The notes: generated by a model from the letters alone, not told the origin. A DNA stretch of 35,624 bases from Mastigamoeba balamuthi (GCA_902651635.1 CACRSC010000005.1:158902-194525), one strand, 5' to 3'. Positions 1-7,724 are shown, counted from the first letter of the stretch. Made by a program: numbers and translations.

Positions 1-6
1 TTTATT

Positions 7-309
7 ATGACTGAACTTAGGAAAACGAAAGATAATAAACCCGAATTATATTCCACTTACATTTCTCTTCTGAATAATTATGATATCAGAACAGAGAAAG
101 GAAAGCGGATGATTTACAAACTGAAGGATTTATATGAAAGGGGTTTCAGTTCGGATGATTTAAGACAATTTGCCAAAGAAGCATTAGAAGAGAAAATCCA
201 GAGACCATATGACATTGACACTGTAGGGAAAAAGAGAGTAAAGGCAAAGAAATATGATAAGAAAGATATTTCTAAGATGAGAAAATATGCAAAAAAATAT
301 TTTGTTTAA
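7..309 (+). CDS. Small basic hypothetical viral protein (100 aa)
   Basis: Complete ORF from ATG to TAA encoding a lysine-rich, probably all-helical protein. I do not recognise the family. The C-terminal 30 residues are strongly basic (VGKKRVKAKKYDKK), which would suit a DNA- or capsid-associated protein, but that is inference only. Its stop overlaps the end of the convergent minus-strand gene at 306 by a few bases, a compact arrangement repeated elsewhere in the element. Confidence 0.6.
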   Translation: MTELRKTKDNKPELYSTYISLLNNYDIRTEKGKRMIYKLKDLYERGFSSDDLRQFAKEALEEKIQRPYDIDTVGKKRVKAKKYDKKDISKMRKYAKKYFV

Positions 310-566
310 AAGAATTTGGACTTGTAGCCCTTTTTTACTTTGAAAAGTTTTTTGCCTGAGCCGACAGTATTAAGTTTGTCCGAGAATTCAGTTTCCAGAC
401 GTTTCAGGCCAGTTTCGACACTGCGAGATTGTGTGGCGAATTCTTCTACTAGTTTTTTACCCTCATCTTTAACAATTTCACGTTCTATAACATCTTTGAT
501 TGATGTATTATAGATTTTACCGTCTGGAGTCTGGACGATTCCATACATAAAATAATTGTTGTCCAT
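306..566 (-). CDS. Small hypothetical protein next to the capsid gene (86 aa)
   Basis: The start at 566 (MDNNYF) is preferred to the longer reading frame because a copy of the promoter-like motif TTTCTTTATAT lies on the same strand at 574-584, seven bases upstream. The frame above 566 would run through that motif. The protein has a central charged helix (residues about 25-65) and a basic tail after a TVGSG motif, which resembles but does not match the adenain cleavage consensus because the first residue is Thr. It is divergent from the capsid gene across a 56-bp spacer, so the two may share a promoter region. Function unknown. Confidence 0.6.
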   Translation of the reverse strand: MDNNYFMYGIVQTPDGKIYNTSIKDVIEREIVKDEGKKLVEEFATQSRSVETGLKRLETEFSDKLNTVGSGKKLFKVKKGYKSKFF

Positions 567-622
567 AATTATAATATAAAGAAATATAATTTTTTTCTGA
601 ATTATATTTATATATACACACA
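567..622. promoter_or_regulatory. Divergent promoter region between the 306-566 gene and the capsid gene
   Basis: The 56-bp spacer holds TTTCTTTATAT on the minus strand (574-584) and, on the plus strand, a TATATTTATATATAC-like run just before the capsid ATG. Both resemble the sequence in front of the genes at 7733, 18188 and 18233. The promoter role is inferred from this recurrence. Confidence 0.5.
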
Positions 623-2125
623 ATGCCTTTTGATACGAATTCCTTTATAGAATATGCCTCAGACCCACGCTATGACATTTTAAAGAAGCCTATAAAAGTC
701 GATAAAGATAGTAAAGCATATGAACTCCAACTAATTCCGCCTCAGACTGCAACACAACTATATTCAGGCTCAGCAACCGTAATTAATGGTACAACTTCGG
801 GCTCAGCGACATTCACTCAGACCTGCTATAATTCATCAGGACAACTACATCGAATTGAAGTATCAGCAGGTGCAGATTTCAAGGCAAATTTCAGTGGGTC
901 ATACATCTATATGAAATATAAATGTGGAGAAGTAAGAATGGCTGCCGATAAAACTATTTATGCAGGGAGAATGCATGCAATGGATCCAACAACTATTACT
1001 GCAGATCGGAAAGTTGTTGGTGGATCAGTTCCATGGAATACCCTAAATATTTTCTCTACTGCATCCCTGAAAGTTAATCAAAGTCAATCTCCAGTAGAAC
1101 AATACCTTAACGTTGGCCAATTTACTCACATCACAACAGATAGATATCTAAAGAAATACAAGGGCAATGGACTTGAAAATCATGATGATACTCTGTTTAC
1201 TCCTTGTGTTGAATCGGAATTAGATATTAAAACAGCGTTATCATCGGAAAGTGCAGAGCGAACAAACAGATGGTTGACAAATGGAACTGCGACAACAAAT
1301 GGTATTACAACAGCAGAGGGTGAAGCAACAAATTTCACTGGAGCGCCAGAATTCGTGAAAATGATTCCTCTCTCTGATATATTCGAATGTTGCGAAGTTC
1401 CAGCAATCTGGACTAATGTCAATAAAATCGTTATCGAATTTACTCTCAAACTACCTGACCAGATTGGATTTGCCAGCAATTCAACAGACAAATCTTTTTC
1501 AAAGCCATTTTTCTTTGTTACTGATATTGGTCTACTTGTTGACTCAGTTCGTATGCAACCCTTCCAAACAAGTGAAGTCGCCGCCGAAAAGCAATCTGGA
1601 GCCGTTGAAAATGTTGGCTTCATTGAAAGTTTCGTTGCTCCTGTGAATTACACTCCAAATAACCAAATGGTTGTAACATCACAAAAAGATGTGCAATCAG
1701 TCACTGTTCTTTTCCCTGCACCAAATTTCTCAGACACAAATATTAACCCAACTCAATATGTTCCTGCAAGTCTGACATCAATGACTGTTATGTATGGAAG
1801 TGACCTTCCAATGAGAAACCCCCTGAAACTCGGTGGCACAAATGCAAATCTGAACACACAAGCATATACTCTGTTCAAAAAAGCATGTGGGGCAGACAGA
1901 AGCAATCTACTTGCACCATCAATCACTATGCTTGATTTCGCTAATGTTTACAGTATCTACACAGTTCCCATATTTAATCCTGTTATGCCTCATCGTAATG
2001 CAAATCCTCTTGATGTAAGAATTGACAGTTCATCATCATCAGCAACCGCAATGACTGCTCTTGTCCTTCTCCGCAAATTTGCCGGAGTTCAGATAACTGC
2101 TGATGGAACAGTCGAAAAGATGTAA
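623..2125 (+). CDS. MCP: Putative major capsid protein (double jelly-roll type, 500 aa)
   Basis: This is the largest intact ORF of the morphogenesis block. It is rich in Ser, Thr, Asn and beta-prone segments, as expected of a capsid protein, and its length fits the roughly 500-600 aa double jelly-roll capsid proteins of polinton-like viruses and virophages. It sits beside the protease, two small basic virion-type proteins and the packaging ATPase, the standard morphogenesis neighbourhood. I see no short diagnostic motif, so the call rests on size, composition and context; a structure prediction would settle it. The start is the first ATG, 20-30 bases after a TATATTTATATATAC-like element. A hairpin follows the TAA stop. 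Alternative: another large beta-rich virion protein. Confidence 0.75.
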   Translation: MPFDTNSFIEYASDPRYDILKKPIKVDKDSKAYELQLIPPQTATQLYSGSATVINGTTSGSATFTQTCYNSSGQLHRIEVSAGADFKANFSGSYIYMKYKCGEVRMAADKTIYAGRMHAMDPTTITADRKVVGGSVPWNTLNIFSTASLKVNQSQSPVEQYLNVGQFTHITTDRYLKKYKGNGLENHDDTLFTPCVESELDIKTALSSESAERTNRWLTNGTATTNGITTAEGEATNFTGAPEFVKMIPLSDIFECCEVPAIWTNVNKIVIEFTLKLPDQIGFASNSTDKSFSKPFFFVTDIGLLVDSVRMQPFQTSEVAAEKQSGAVENVGFIESFVAPVNYTPNNQMVVTSQKDVQSVTVLFPAPNFSDTNINPTQYVPASLTSMTVMYGSDLPMRNPLKLGGTNANLNTQAYTLFKKACGADRSNLLAPSITMLDFANVYSIYTVPIFNPVMPHRNANPLDVRIDSSSSSATAMTALVLLRKFAGVQITADGTVEKM

Positions 2126-2128
2126 ATT

Positions 2129-2154
2129 ATTATTATTTGAAATAAAATAATAAT
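2129..2154. terminator. Hairpin between convergent capsid and protease genes
   Basis: A perfect 10-bp inverted repeat (ATTATTATTT with AAATAATAAT, 6-base loop) begins three bases after the capsid stop and ends just before the stop of the opposing protease gene. Similar AT-only hairpins follow other plus-strand genes here, so a 3'-end-forming role is likely but inferred. Confidence 0.5.
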
Positions 2155-2157
2155 ACT

Positions 2158-2676
2158 TTATAGTAAATGTTCCCGTCTGGCCCAGTCTACAACTTTATTG
2201 ATATTGTATGCTGTGGGCTTTTTATCAAATTCTCTATTAATCAAATTATCGAAATATCCTTCCGATAATTTATTTAAATTTTTCCTTAGTAAATTTCCAA
2301 TGTAGAGAGCAAATTCTCCACATGCTACAGAATTAGCAATTTGCAGTTGATGCTCATAGCAATAAATATTTTCAAAGCCATTTCGTTTTCCAAATTGAAT
2401 AAGATTCTGCTTGGGTCTATCATTATATTTACTTGTTGCTCCATAACTTCCACAGAAATAAATATTGGGATATTTCAGAGCAAACACTTGCCAGTGTTCT
2501 CCACCTGATTTCATTGTTCCAGTATTCAAAATATAAACGTCATCAGGTAACGATTTAGGCAGAGTATCAGACATAAACCAGCGAAAACCTTCTTTTTCTA
2601 TTTCAATATTAGTTATGAGTTTATATGGGTAATTATTATATTCTTGGTTTAACTTTGAATTAGTTTGACTGTCCAT
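2158..2676 (-). CDS. PRO: Adenain/Ulp1-like cysteine protease, capsid maturation (172 aa)
   Basis: The catalytic signature of the adenovirus-type (C5) cysteine proteases is visible. His61 lies in GGEHWQVFAL; a Gln-containing segment (HQLQIANS, residues 109-116) is followed by Cys119 in SVACGEFAL. These correspond to the His, the oxyanion-hole Gln and the nucleophilic Cys. The family cleaves capsid and core precursors during virion maturation in adenoviruses, virophages and polinton-like viruses. The usual acidic third residue sits in a YFDS-type motif; here the matching stretch reads YFCGSYG, so the acid is not obvious. The start at 2676 overlaps the end of the upstream 273-aa gene by 28 bases on the same strand, suggesting coordinated expression with its likely substrates. 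Confidence 0.88.
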   Translation of the reverse strand: MDSQTNSKLNQEYNNYPYKLITNIEIEKEGFRWFMSDTLPKSLPDDVYILNTGTMKSGGEHWQVFALKYPNIYFCGSYGATSKYNDRPKQNLIQFGKRNGFENIYCYEHQLQIANSVACGEFALYIGNLLRKNLNKLSEGYFDNLINREFDKKPTAYNINKVVDWARREHLL

Positions 2677-3470
2677 GACCCTCCGAGGGCTTTTTTTTTT
2701 AATCCGTTACCATAAATTGGGTTACCAAATCTATTGTATCCAATAATACCAGATGTTGTTGTATTACTCGGTGTTGCAGTTTCTTTCGGTATGAGTGATT
2801 TAGTTCTGCGCTGTTGTGCTAATGTTCTCCTGAGATTGCTATCACTTCTTCCGCTTGGCAGTTCTTCATTAAAATCTACTCGTGATGCTGTAGGCTTTTT
2901 CAGTCCTCTCTTAGCACGAGTTAGTTGTTCTGCATTTGACATTCTTGATGGCATTGGAGGAGGTTTCGGGGCATTCTTCATTCTCTTTTGTTCAAGATAT
3001 GAATATTTGGGTTTTTCATATTCGTCATCATCGTCATAATCCTCATTTTCATCTGTTGGCTCATCTCCTGTCATTTTCTTTTCTACATAATCCGAAATTT
3101 TATTTGTTGCCATTTCAGCAATATCAGGCAGTCTCTGCTCTGCAACTTCTGCAACTTTATTTAATCCTTTCTTTGCAATCTCCTGCACTTTTGGATTGCT
3201 GATAACTTTTGACCCAACGTTTCCAAGTTTTCCTAATACACCTTTAGCGACATTCCACAGTGAGCCAAGGATTGAGCCACCAACTGAAAGAGTTTGACCT
3301 GATACATTTTTATTCATTATTGGTAGTTCTTCCACAAATGACATTAATTTATCAGGATGCACATTCGAGCCCTTTAGTGCTTTTGATAGATGACTATAAA
3401 TTATCGGAGATAGCAGGTGACCCATTTTAAGTTCATCAACGACACCGGAACCTGCTTTCCCTTTCATCAT
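2649..3470 (-). CDS. Minor capsid/core protein with adenain cleavage site (pVI-like, 273 aa)
   Basis: Amphipathic helices fill residues 60-130 (GSILGSLWNVAKGVLGKL and following). An acidic run lies at 135-152, a Pro-rich basic middle at 160-225, and the C-terminus contains IYGNG at 252-256. IYGN/G fits the adenain consensus (M/I/L)xGx/G and would release an 18-residue basic peptide. Size, amphipathic N-terminal half and a C-terminal cleavable peptide recall adenovirus pVI, the membrane-lytic cement protein whose peptide activates the protease; that parallel is inference. The ATG overlaps the TGA of the upstream small gene (ATGA), and its 3' end overlaps the protease gene. A run of ten A bases (2691-2700 on the plus strand) codes for part of the tail and is a slip-prone spot. 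Confidence 0.65.
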   Translation of the reverse strand: MMKGKAGSGVVDELKMGHLLSPIIYSHLSKALKGSNVHPDKLMSFVEELPIMNKNVSGQTLSVGGSILGSLWNVAKGVLGKLGNVGSKVISNPKVQEIAKKGLNKVAEVAEQRLPDIAEMATNKISDYVEKKMTGDEPTDENEDYDDDDEYEKPKYSYLEQKRMKNAPKPPPMPSRMSNAEQLTRAKRGLKKPTASRVDFNEELPSGRSDSNLRRTLAQQRRTKSLIPKETATPSNTTTSGIIGYNRFGNPIYGNGLKKKALGGSWTVKLIQS

Positions 3471-3817
3471 CTGATTAAAAATTGTTTGCCAGCAAATAGT
3501 TTGTGAAAACGTTTTAGGCCCATTCCCTGAGATGCTCCCTGATGTGCTAAATCTCTAAAGAATGCTGAAGCACTTGACATATTGGGGGAATGAGTGAGCA
3601 TTATTGGATTTTTCATATGTTTCGCTCCTCCTCTCTTTTTTCCACGTCCAAATAATGCGGGTAAAATTGAACTTGCCATTAGAGCGATTGGTAGTAGAGG
3701 CAGAACTCCACCTGATGCGTTTGAAGAAGAGAGATAACCACGACCTTTCGGAGCATTGGGAGCCCGAAGATAATCGAATTGCAATATTAGGAACGAGTGG
3801 TTCTGGGAAATCAACAT
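3467..3817 (-). CDS. Small hydrophobic-basic virion protein with adenain site (pX-like, up to 116 aa)
   Basis: The ORF contains a Gly/Pro/Leu-rich hydrophobic stretch (SGGVLPLLPIALMASSILPAL, residues 35-55), then LFGRGKKRGG. LFGR/G (55-59) fits the adenain consensus (M/I/L)xGx/G. A hydrophobic run beside a basic run with a protease site resembles adenovirus core protein pX, but this is analogy only. The start is uncertain: the first ATG at 3817 lies inside the opposing ATPase gene, while an internal ATG at 3679 would avoid overlap but lose most of the hydrophobic stretch. The TGA stop overlaps the ATG of the next minus-strand gene (ATGA), so the two are probably expressed together. Confidence 0.55.
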   Translation of the reverse strand: MLISQNHSFLILQFDYLRAPNAPKGRGYLSSSNASGGVLPLLPIALMASSILPALFGRGKKRGGAKHMKNPIMLTHSPNMSSASAFFRDLAHQGASQGMGLKRFHKLFAGKQFLIR

Positions 3818-4803
3818 TGCTTCTGCAAATTATCCCCATGTTCTCCAATTTAACTAAAAGAATTATTTATTGTTCTATAAAGGATAAAGGCGACGTGCAA
3901 ACATCTATTTCAAATTGGTGCAATGAACAGAAAATAAATTATATCAAATGTTCGAATGAGGAAGAAGCCATTCAAGAAATTGAAAAACTGATTGCAGAGA
4001 AAAAGGATAACGAGCACGATATAATAATATTTGATGATTTTTCGCTTGATAATGGTGGGTCAGTGAATAAAAATGGTTCTGCAAATCGAATTATGACAAT
4101 ATGCTCTCAGGTTCTGCGAAGTTATCAAATATCAATGATTTTCGTGACACAAACTTATTATAATCTGCCAACTCGGCTGAGGGAAAATCTTAATTTAGTG
4201 TTTGTGTTCCAAATGAAAAACAAGTATAGCATTGACACATGGATACAGGACACAATAGGGCAATTTTATGATGGTAGCAATGAAGACAAAGTGAAAAGAG
4301 ATTTGAGAGATATTTATAAAAGTGTTTTCGCTGATACTCATAATTGGTTGATGGTTACGTCGAATCCTTCTCAAATTCGGGAGAAGTGGAATAAAATTGT
4401 TTATCCTCCCGAGTTGGTTGGAGAAGTGGCAGGAGGTAAGAAGAAAATAAATGAAGGATTAAAAAAAAGATTATCATTGATAGAACAAGCGAAAAAATTG
4501 GGTTTGCCAACTTGGAAAGTGAATACAATGACTATTGAGAATTTGAATGAATTTATTTCTGCTTCAAATAATAAAGAAACAGAAAAAATGGACGAAATGA
4601 TTGAAAATGAAAGTGAAACAGTAAAGCAATTATATACACGATTTCTTTATTATATTCGGGTCTATAAATTAAAGCATAATCCCAGAGCACTAAGTAAAGT
4701 CAGCGAATATGCAAATTTGCTTATTGAAAATGGATTTGATTTCCGCAAAGTAAAAAACCTATTACAACGAAACCATATGACAGAAATTGAGTTGGATGAA
4801 TGA
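3715..4803 (+). CDS. ATPase: Genome-packaging ATPase (FtsK/HerA-A32 type, 362 aa)
   Basis: Counting from the ATG at 3715, the Walker A motif is GTSGSGKST at 26-34 and Walker B is IIIFDD at 103-108. A sensor-type glutamine occurs in FVTQTYYNLPTRLREN (Q146), followed by likely arginine fingers. This order fits the A32-like packaging ATPases that pump DNA into capsids in virophages, polinton-like and giant viruses. In-frame ATGs at 3604 and 3655 would extend the protein, but the added residues are not family-like and would overlap the opposing small virion gene more. The C-terminal 120 residues are Lys- and Glu-rich with a predicted helical end. A hairpin follows the stop. Confidence 0.9.
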   Translation: MRLKKRDNHDLSEHWEPEDNRIAILGTSGSGKSTLLLQIIPMFSNLTKRIIYCSIKDKGDVQTSISNWCNEQKINYIKCSNEEEAIQEIEKLIAEKKDNEHDIIIFDDFSLDNGGSVNKNGSANRIMTICSQVLRSYQISMIFVTQTYYNLPTRLRENLNLVFVFQMKNKYSIDTWIQDTIGQFYDGSNEDKVKRDLRDIYKSVFADTHNWLMVTSNPSQIREKWNKIVYPPELVGEVAGGKKKINEGLKKRLSLIEQAKKLGLPTWKVNTMTIENLNEFISASNNKETEKMDEMIENESETVKQLYTRFLYYIRVYKLKHNPRALSKVSEYANLLIENGFDFRKVKNLLQRNHMTEIELDE

Positions 4804-4813
4804 GTTTAAAATT

Positions 4814-4841
4814 TTATAATATTTTGTTTGAAATATTATAA
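4814..4841 (+). terminator. Hairpin after the packaging ATPase gene
   Basis: A perfect 11-bp inverted repeat (TTATAATATTT with AAATATTATAA, 6-base loop) ends one base before the ATG of the next plus-strand gene. Position and type match the hairpins at 2129 and 17845. Confidence 0.5.
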
Positions 4842-5051
4842 ATGTCGACTACAACAATAAAAGAGTTATCAGTTCATTTCACCACGATTTCATTATCATT
4901 AATCTTGGCTGGGTTCTCAATATACAAATTATGTAAAAATGAGGATAAAGATATCTATTTGGCTCTGCTATCCTCGACTGTCTCAATTTATATTCCTTCT
5001 CCTCTACAAATTTCGTCTTTAATAAAAAATAGAAATCTTTCGGCAGTTTAA
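4842..5051 (+). CDS. Small two-pass membrane protein (69 aa)
   Basis: Two hydrophobic segments (about residues 10-30, LSVHFTTISLSLILAGFSIY, and 38-55) flank a charged loop KLCKNEDKD, so a hairpin membrane protein is likely. No family recognised. The ATG directly abuts the hairpin after the ATPase. Its TAA stop overlaps the stop of the convergent 48-aa gene by four bases (TTAA). Confidence 0.5.
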   Translation: MSTTTIKELSVHFTTISLSLILAGFSIYKLCKNEDKDIYLALLSSTVSIYIPSPLQISSLIKNRNLSAV

Positions 5052-5194
5052 TTTGATTTTATTGCTTTTGCTTGCTTCAAACATTTATTATAAGCAATTA
5101 TTTTGGTTTTGAATGAATCAAAATAATATTTCTTTCCCTTCGTTCCAAATTGATAATAATATCCGTTATCGTCTTTACTTAGATGTATTGGCAT
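5048..5194 (-). CDS. Short conserved-looking basic protein (48 aa)
   Basis: A complete ATG-to-TAA frame of 48 codons fits exactly between two other genes. It starts MPIHLSKDDNGYYYQFGTKG and continues KKYYFDSF, ending in a Lys/Ala-rich helix (KCLKQAKAIKSN). The order MPxxxxKDxxGxYYQxGxxGKKYY, then a basic helix ending QAxAI, resembles a short protein I recall from virophages, polinton-like viruses and large DNA viruses, of unknown function and possibly virion-associated. The recognition rests on pattern memory and was not searched. It is easily missed because of its length. Confidence 0.6.
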   Translation of the reverse strand: MPIHLSKDDNGYYYQFGTKGKKYYFDSFKTKIIAYNKCLKQAKAIKSN

Positions 5195-5201
5195 ATATTA
5201 T

Positions 5202-5390
5202 TTACTTATATAATTTTTGCTCAAGTTCCCTGATTGCTTTATTCTTACTTGCCAGCATCTTTTTGACTTCTTCCACTTCGCTTCTATTCTTGCTGATTGC
5301 TTGAATTAGTTCTTCTTTGGTTGGTTCTACTACTGGAGGAAGGCTTATCACAATATCATTTTCTGCCATTACGACTTTTTTCTTTCCCAT
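5202..5390 (-). CDS. Small coiled-coil protein (62 aa)
   Basis: The first ATG gives MGKKKVVMAEND; longer readings need a TTG start. After a Pro-containing segment (SLPPVVEPTKEE), residues 27-62 form a heptad-like charged helix ending LEQKLYK, consistent with a short coiled coil. The opposite strand carries a hydrophobic frame that I regard as its shadow. Function unknown. It lies 7 bases upstream of the 48-aa gene on the same strand. Confidence 0.5.
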   Translation of the reverse strand: MGKKKVVMAENDIVISLPPVVEPTKEELIQAISKNRSEVEEVKKMLASKNKAIRELEQKLYK

Positions 5391-5425
5391 CTTCAATGAT
5401 TTATATTATAATTATATAATTTTAT

Positions 5426-5809
5426 TTAGTCGAATAAACACACATCATATATTTTCTCCTTTGGCTTGAATTTGCATTGACATATTTTGGCAGATATTCC
5501 TTTCTTCCCCTGAAAATCGTATGGTTTTACAAGAATGACGAATTTGACCTGACTATCTGTAAATAGTCCATCACGGAAATTGATTTCCTTATTATCATCA
5601 TCAAAGCATTTGAAATCAGAGACAAAGCGAAAATTTACATAATTTCTTTCTACATCATTCACAACCACATGTCGAACTGCAATATTATTTTTCTCAACAA
5701 GTGGTTTCAGTGTTGGCTCTGAATTTAGGTCAATCGAAATCGATTTGCCATATAGTTTGTGGTTATTTAGAAATGCGTGTGTTAGCCATTTAGTTGTAAT
5801 TGTTGTCAT
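5426..5809 (-). CDS. Hypothetical protein downstream of the polymerase (127 aa)
   Basis: The ATG at 5809 (MTTITTKW) is the first true ATG; it follows the polymerase stop by about 35 bases on the same strand. The protein is beta-prone with mixed charge, for example VRHVVVNDVERNYVNFRFVSD and a Cys/Lys segment near the end (ICQCKFKPKEK). Its size and place beside polymerase and helicase would suit a replication accessory such as a single-strand DNA-binding protein. I see no motif that proves it. Confidence 0.5.
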   Translation of the reverse strand: MTTITTKWLTHAFLNNHKLYGKSISIDLNSEPTLKPLVEKNNIAVRHVVVNDVERNYVNFRFVSDFKCFDDDNKEINFRDGLFTDSQVKFVILVKPYDFQGKKGISAKICQCKFKPKEKIYDVCLFD

Positions 5810-5844
5810 TTTAATATTATAAAATAACAAATTATTTTTCCAAA

Positions 5845-7683
5845 TTAAACGAGAGAAATATTATTGCAATTTTTAATTTTAATTTTATCGTATATTTTCT
5901 TTTCAATAATTTCACCCAGTATTCCGGATGTCTTATAATTTAATTTTCTCTTACTATAAAATCCGTCTGTTCTTATATAAACAATGTCATCAAATATGTC
6001 TCTGATAACTCCGAACATTTCACTGCGCATTGTTGCAAGGATAAATGGTTTGAACCGAGCAATATTAAATAAATATGGTTTCATGAAATTAATGCTTTTA
6101 TATTCGGTTGTTTCATCATCATTTTTTGTCAAATCAGTCAATATGTGATTCTGGGGAAGTTGTGCTTCTTCATCATCATTTATTATTCTCTTTCTCTTGG
6201 ATACTTGGCAACTAACACCCCAGAGTGAACTCAATAGACCTTTAATAGTTGAATTTGTGGGAAATTGTTTTGATAGTTCATAGAAATCATCAATTAATTC
6301 GCCATAAATTCTTGGGGATTGGATAGAACTTTCATTGCATCTGTATTGCATGCAGTTACCTTCTTTCTCTCTGATAGTTATTTTTAGTCCGAGGTCTCTC
6401 GCAATATTCAGGTCAATATGCGTGTAATAGTTTTTATAGTTATATACAAATCGTTTATCGTTTCCTTCGACTTTGGCTTTGTAGATTCCGAATACGAAAT
6501 TGTATTTTTTGCTTATTATTTCGTCACATTCCTTCTGAGTAAAAGTTATCAATTTTCCTTTCTTTATTGGCAGTTTGAATGTTGGCGAATTAAGAATTGA
6601 TGCATACGCTTTTATCTTGTCGTAATAATAAATATTTTTATGTTCTCCTGCCTGACAATGACAATATGGACGTCTGGAAGCCTTTTCAATAAATTTATAT
6701 TCGAGTTGTGTTATATCATCAATGTCATATAATTTCAGTTTCTTGTGTAGATACTTTCTAATCATATTTATTTTATTTCCGGTTTTAAAGAAATTGTATT
6801 TGCCTTTAGTTGCATTTTTGATTTCCTGATATTCTTTGAAAATTATTTCTGCTTCATCAAAATTCTTGACGTATATTATATGAAATTGTTTCAGATTATT
6901 CATATCGGTCACCTCTTCATGTTTTTCACTTCCATATTTAATAATATATTTATCCGTTTCCCTTTCTTTAAATAAAATTGGTTTTTCAAATTTGTAAATA
7001 TCCTTGTATTTCGTTTCCTCTCTCTTGGTGTGGGACCAATGGCCATTATTTAGAGTTAAATGATAATTCGGAAATAATGGATTAGGTTTCGTTGGCTCAT
7101 ATGCTTCTTCTCCAACAACAAATAAATTAAATCTGCATTTGTCAGCCAATTTCTGAGCGTGCTTTAGAGTTATTGGGGAACAATATTTAATTTTAAGAAA
7201 CGCGAATAAGTGAAACGGATTAGCAAAAGTCGTGTTGCCAAGTTCTTTCAATCTGTGATAAAAACATAATCCGTCCTCATCATTCTTTCCTGACTTTGTT
7301 ATTGTGCATAAATTCACGTGAAATTCTGAGATAATTTGGTCGTCTGGGTCTTTGCTAAATACTGAGTCATCCTGTTGGAAAAAGTCGTCATAATAAGAAA
7401 AGATAACATCACGAATATTTGCATTTTTTGTATTATAACTAATATTGAGGGGAGTCGAAAACCATTTATCCTCAAATTTGACAGATATTGAGAGCCACCC
7501 CTTCCGTCCTCTTTTCCTTAGTGCTCCCAGTGCTTCATTAATTTCATATTCAATTTCATTCAGCGAAAACTGTCTTTTCTTTTGCTTAAATGATAATCTT
7601 GCGCATTGTGCTCTATGCTTTCCTGCATTATCTTCAAATGATTTAATGGGGAGTTTCTTATATTTGGGTTTTAGAATCGACAT
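5845..7683 (-). CDS. polB: B-family-like DNA polymerase, palm motifs present (612 aa)
   Basis: The C-terminal half contains a family B palm series. Motif A-like YYYDKIKAYASIL (352-364, candidate D355) is followed by a THIDLNIARDLGLKITI segment (421-437). Motif B-like IKGLLSSLWG is at 480-489, and motif C-like YIRTDGF at 569-575 has D573 at the usual second Asp of YxDTDS. The first Asp of motif C is replaced by Arg. The N-terminal 340 residues show no clear 3'-5' exonuclease motifs, and only about 40 residues follow motif C, so the thumb is short or missing. Polinton-type viruses normally use protein-primed family B polymerases; this one is divergent and its activity is unproven. The start at 7683 is divergent from the integrase across 49 bases. 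Confidence 0.7.
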   Translation of the reverse strand: MSILKPKYKKLPIKSFEDNAGKHRAQCARLSFKQKKRQFSLNEIEYEINEALGALRKRGRKGWLSISVKFEDKWFSTPLNISYNTKNANIRDVIFSYYDDFFQQDDSVFSKDPDDQIISEFHVNLCTITKSGKNDEDGLCFYHRLKELGNTTFANPFHLFAFLKIKYCSPITLKHAQKLADKCRFNLFVVGEEAYEPTKPNPLFPNYHLTLNNGHWSHTKREETKYKDIYKFEKPILFKERETDKYIIKYGSEKHEEVTDMNNLKQFHIIYVKNFDEAEIIFKEYQEIKNATKGKYNFFKTGNKINMIRKYLHKKLKLYDIDDITQLEYKFIEKASRRPYCHCQAGEHKNIYYYDKIKAYASILNSPTFKLPIKKGKLITFTQKECDEIISKKYNFVFGIYKAKVEGNDKRFVYNYKNYYTHIDLNIARDLGLKITIREKEGNCMQYRCNESSIQSPRIYGELIDDFYELSKQFPTNSTIKGLLSSLWGVSCQVSKRKRIINDDEEAQLPQNHILTDLTKNDDETTEYKSINFMKPYLFNIARFKPFILATMRSEMFGVIRDIFDDIVYIRTDGFYSKRKLNYKTSGILGEIIEKKIYDKIKIKNCNNISLV

Positions 7684-7713
7684 CTCTTTTTCTTATAATA
7701 TTATAATGTATCA

Positions 7714-7724
7714 TTTCTTTATAT
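7714..7724 (+). promoter_or_regulatory. Promoter-like motif TTTCTTTATAT upstream of integrase
   Basis: An exact copy of the recurring 11-mer ends nine bases before the integrase ATG at 7733. It decides the start, because the upstream in-frame ATG at 7706 would place the motif inside the gene. Confidence 0.5.

Noticed and set aside
1180-1646. Long antisense and alternate-frame ORFs inside the capsid gene
   Set aside because: Shadows of the capsid frame with no conserved features.
5113-5304. 63-aa hydrophobic plus-strand ORF
   Set aside because: It overlaps two better-supported minus-strand genes and its hydrophobicity is what an antisense reading of charged helices produces.
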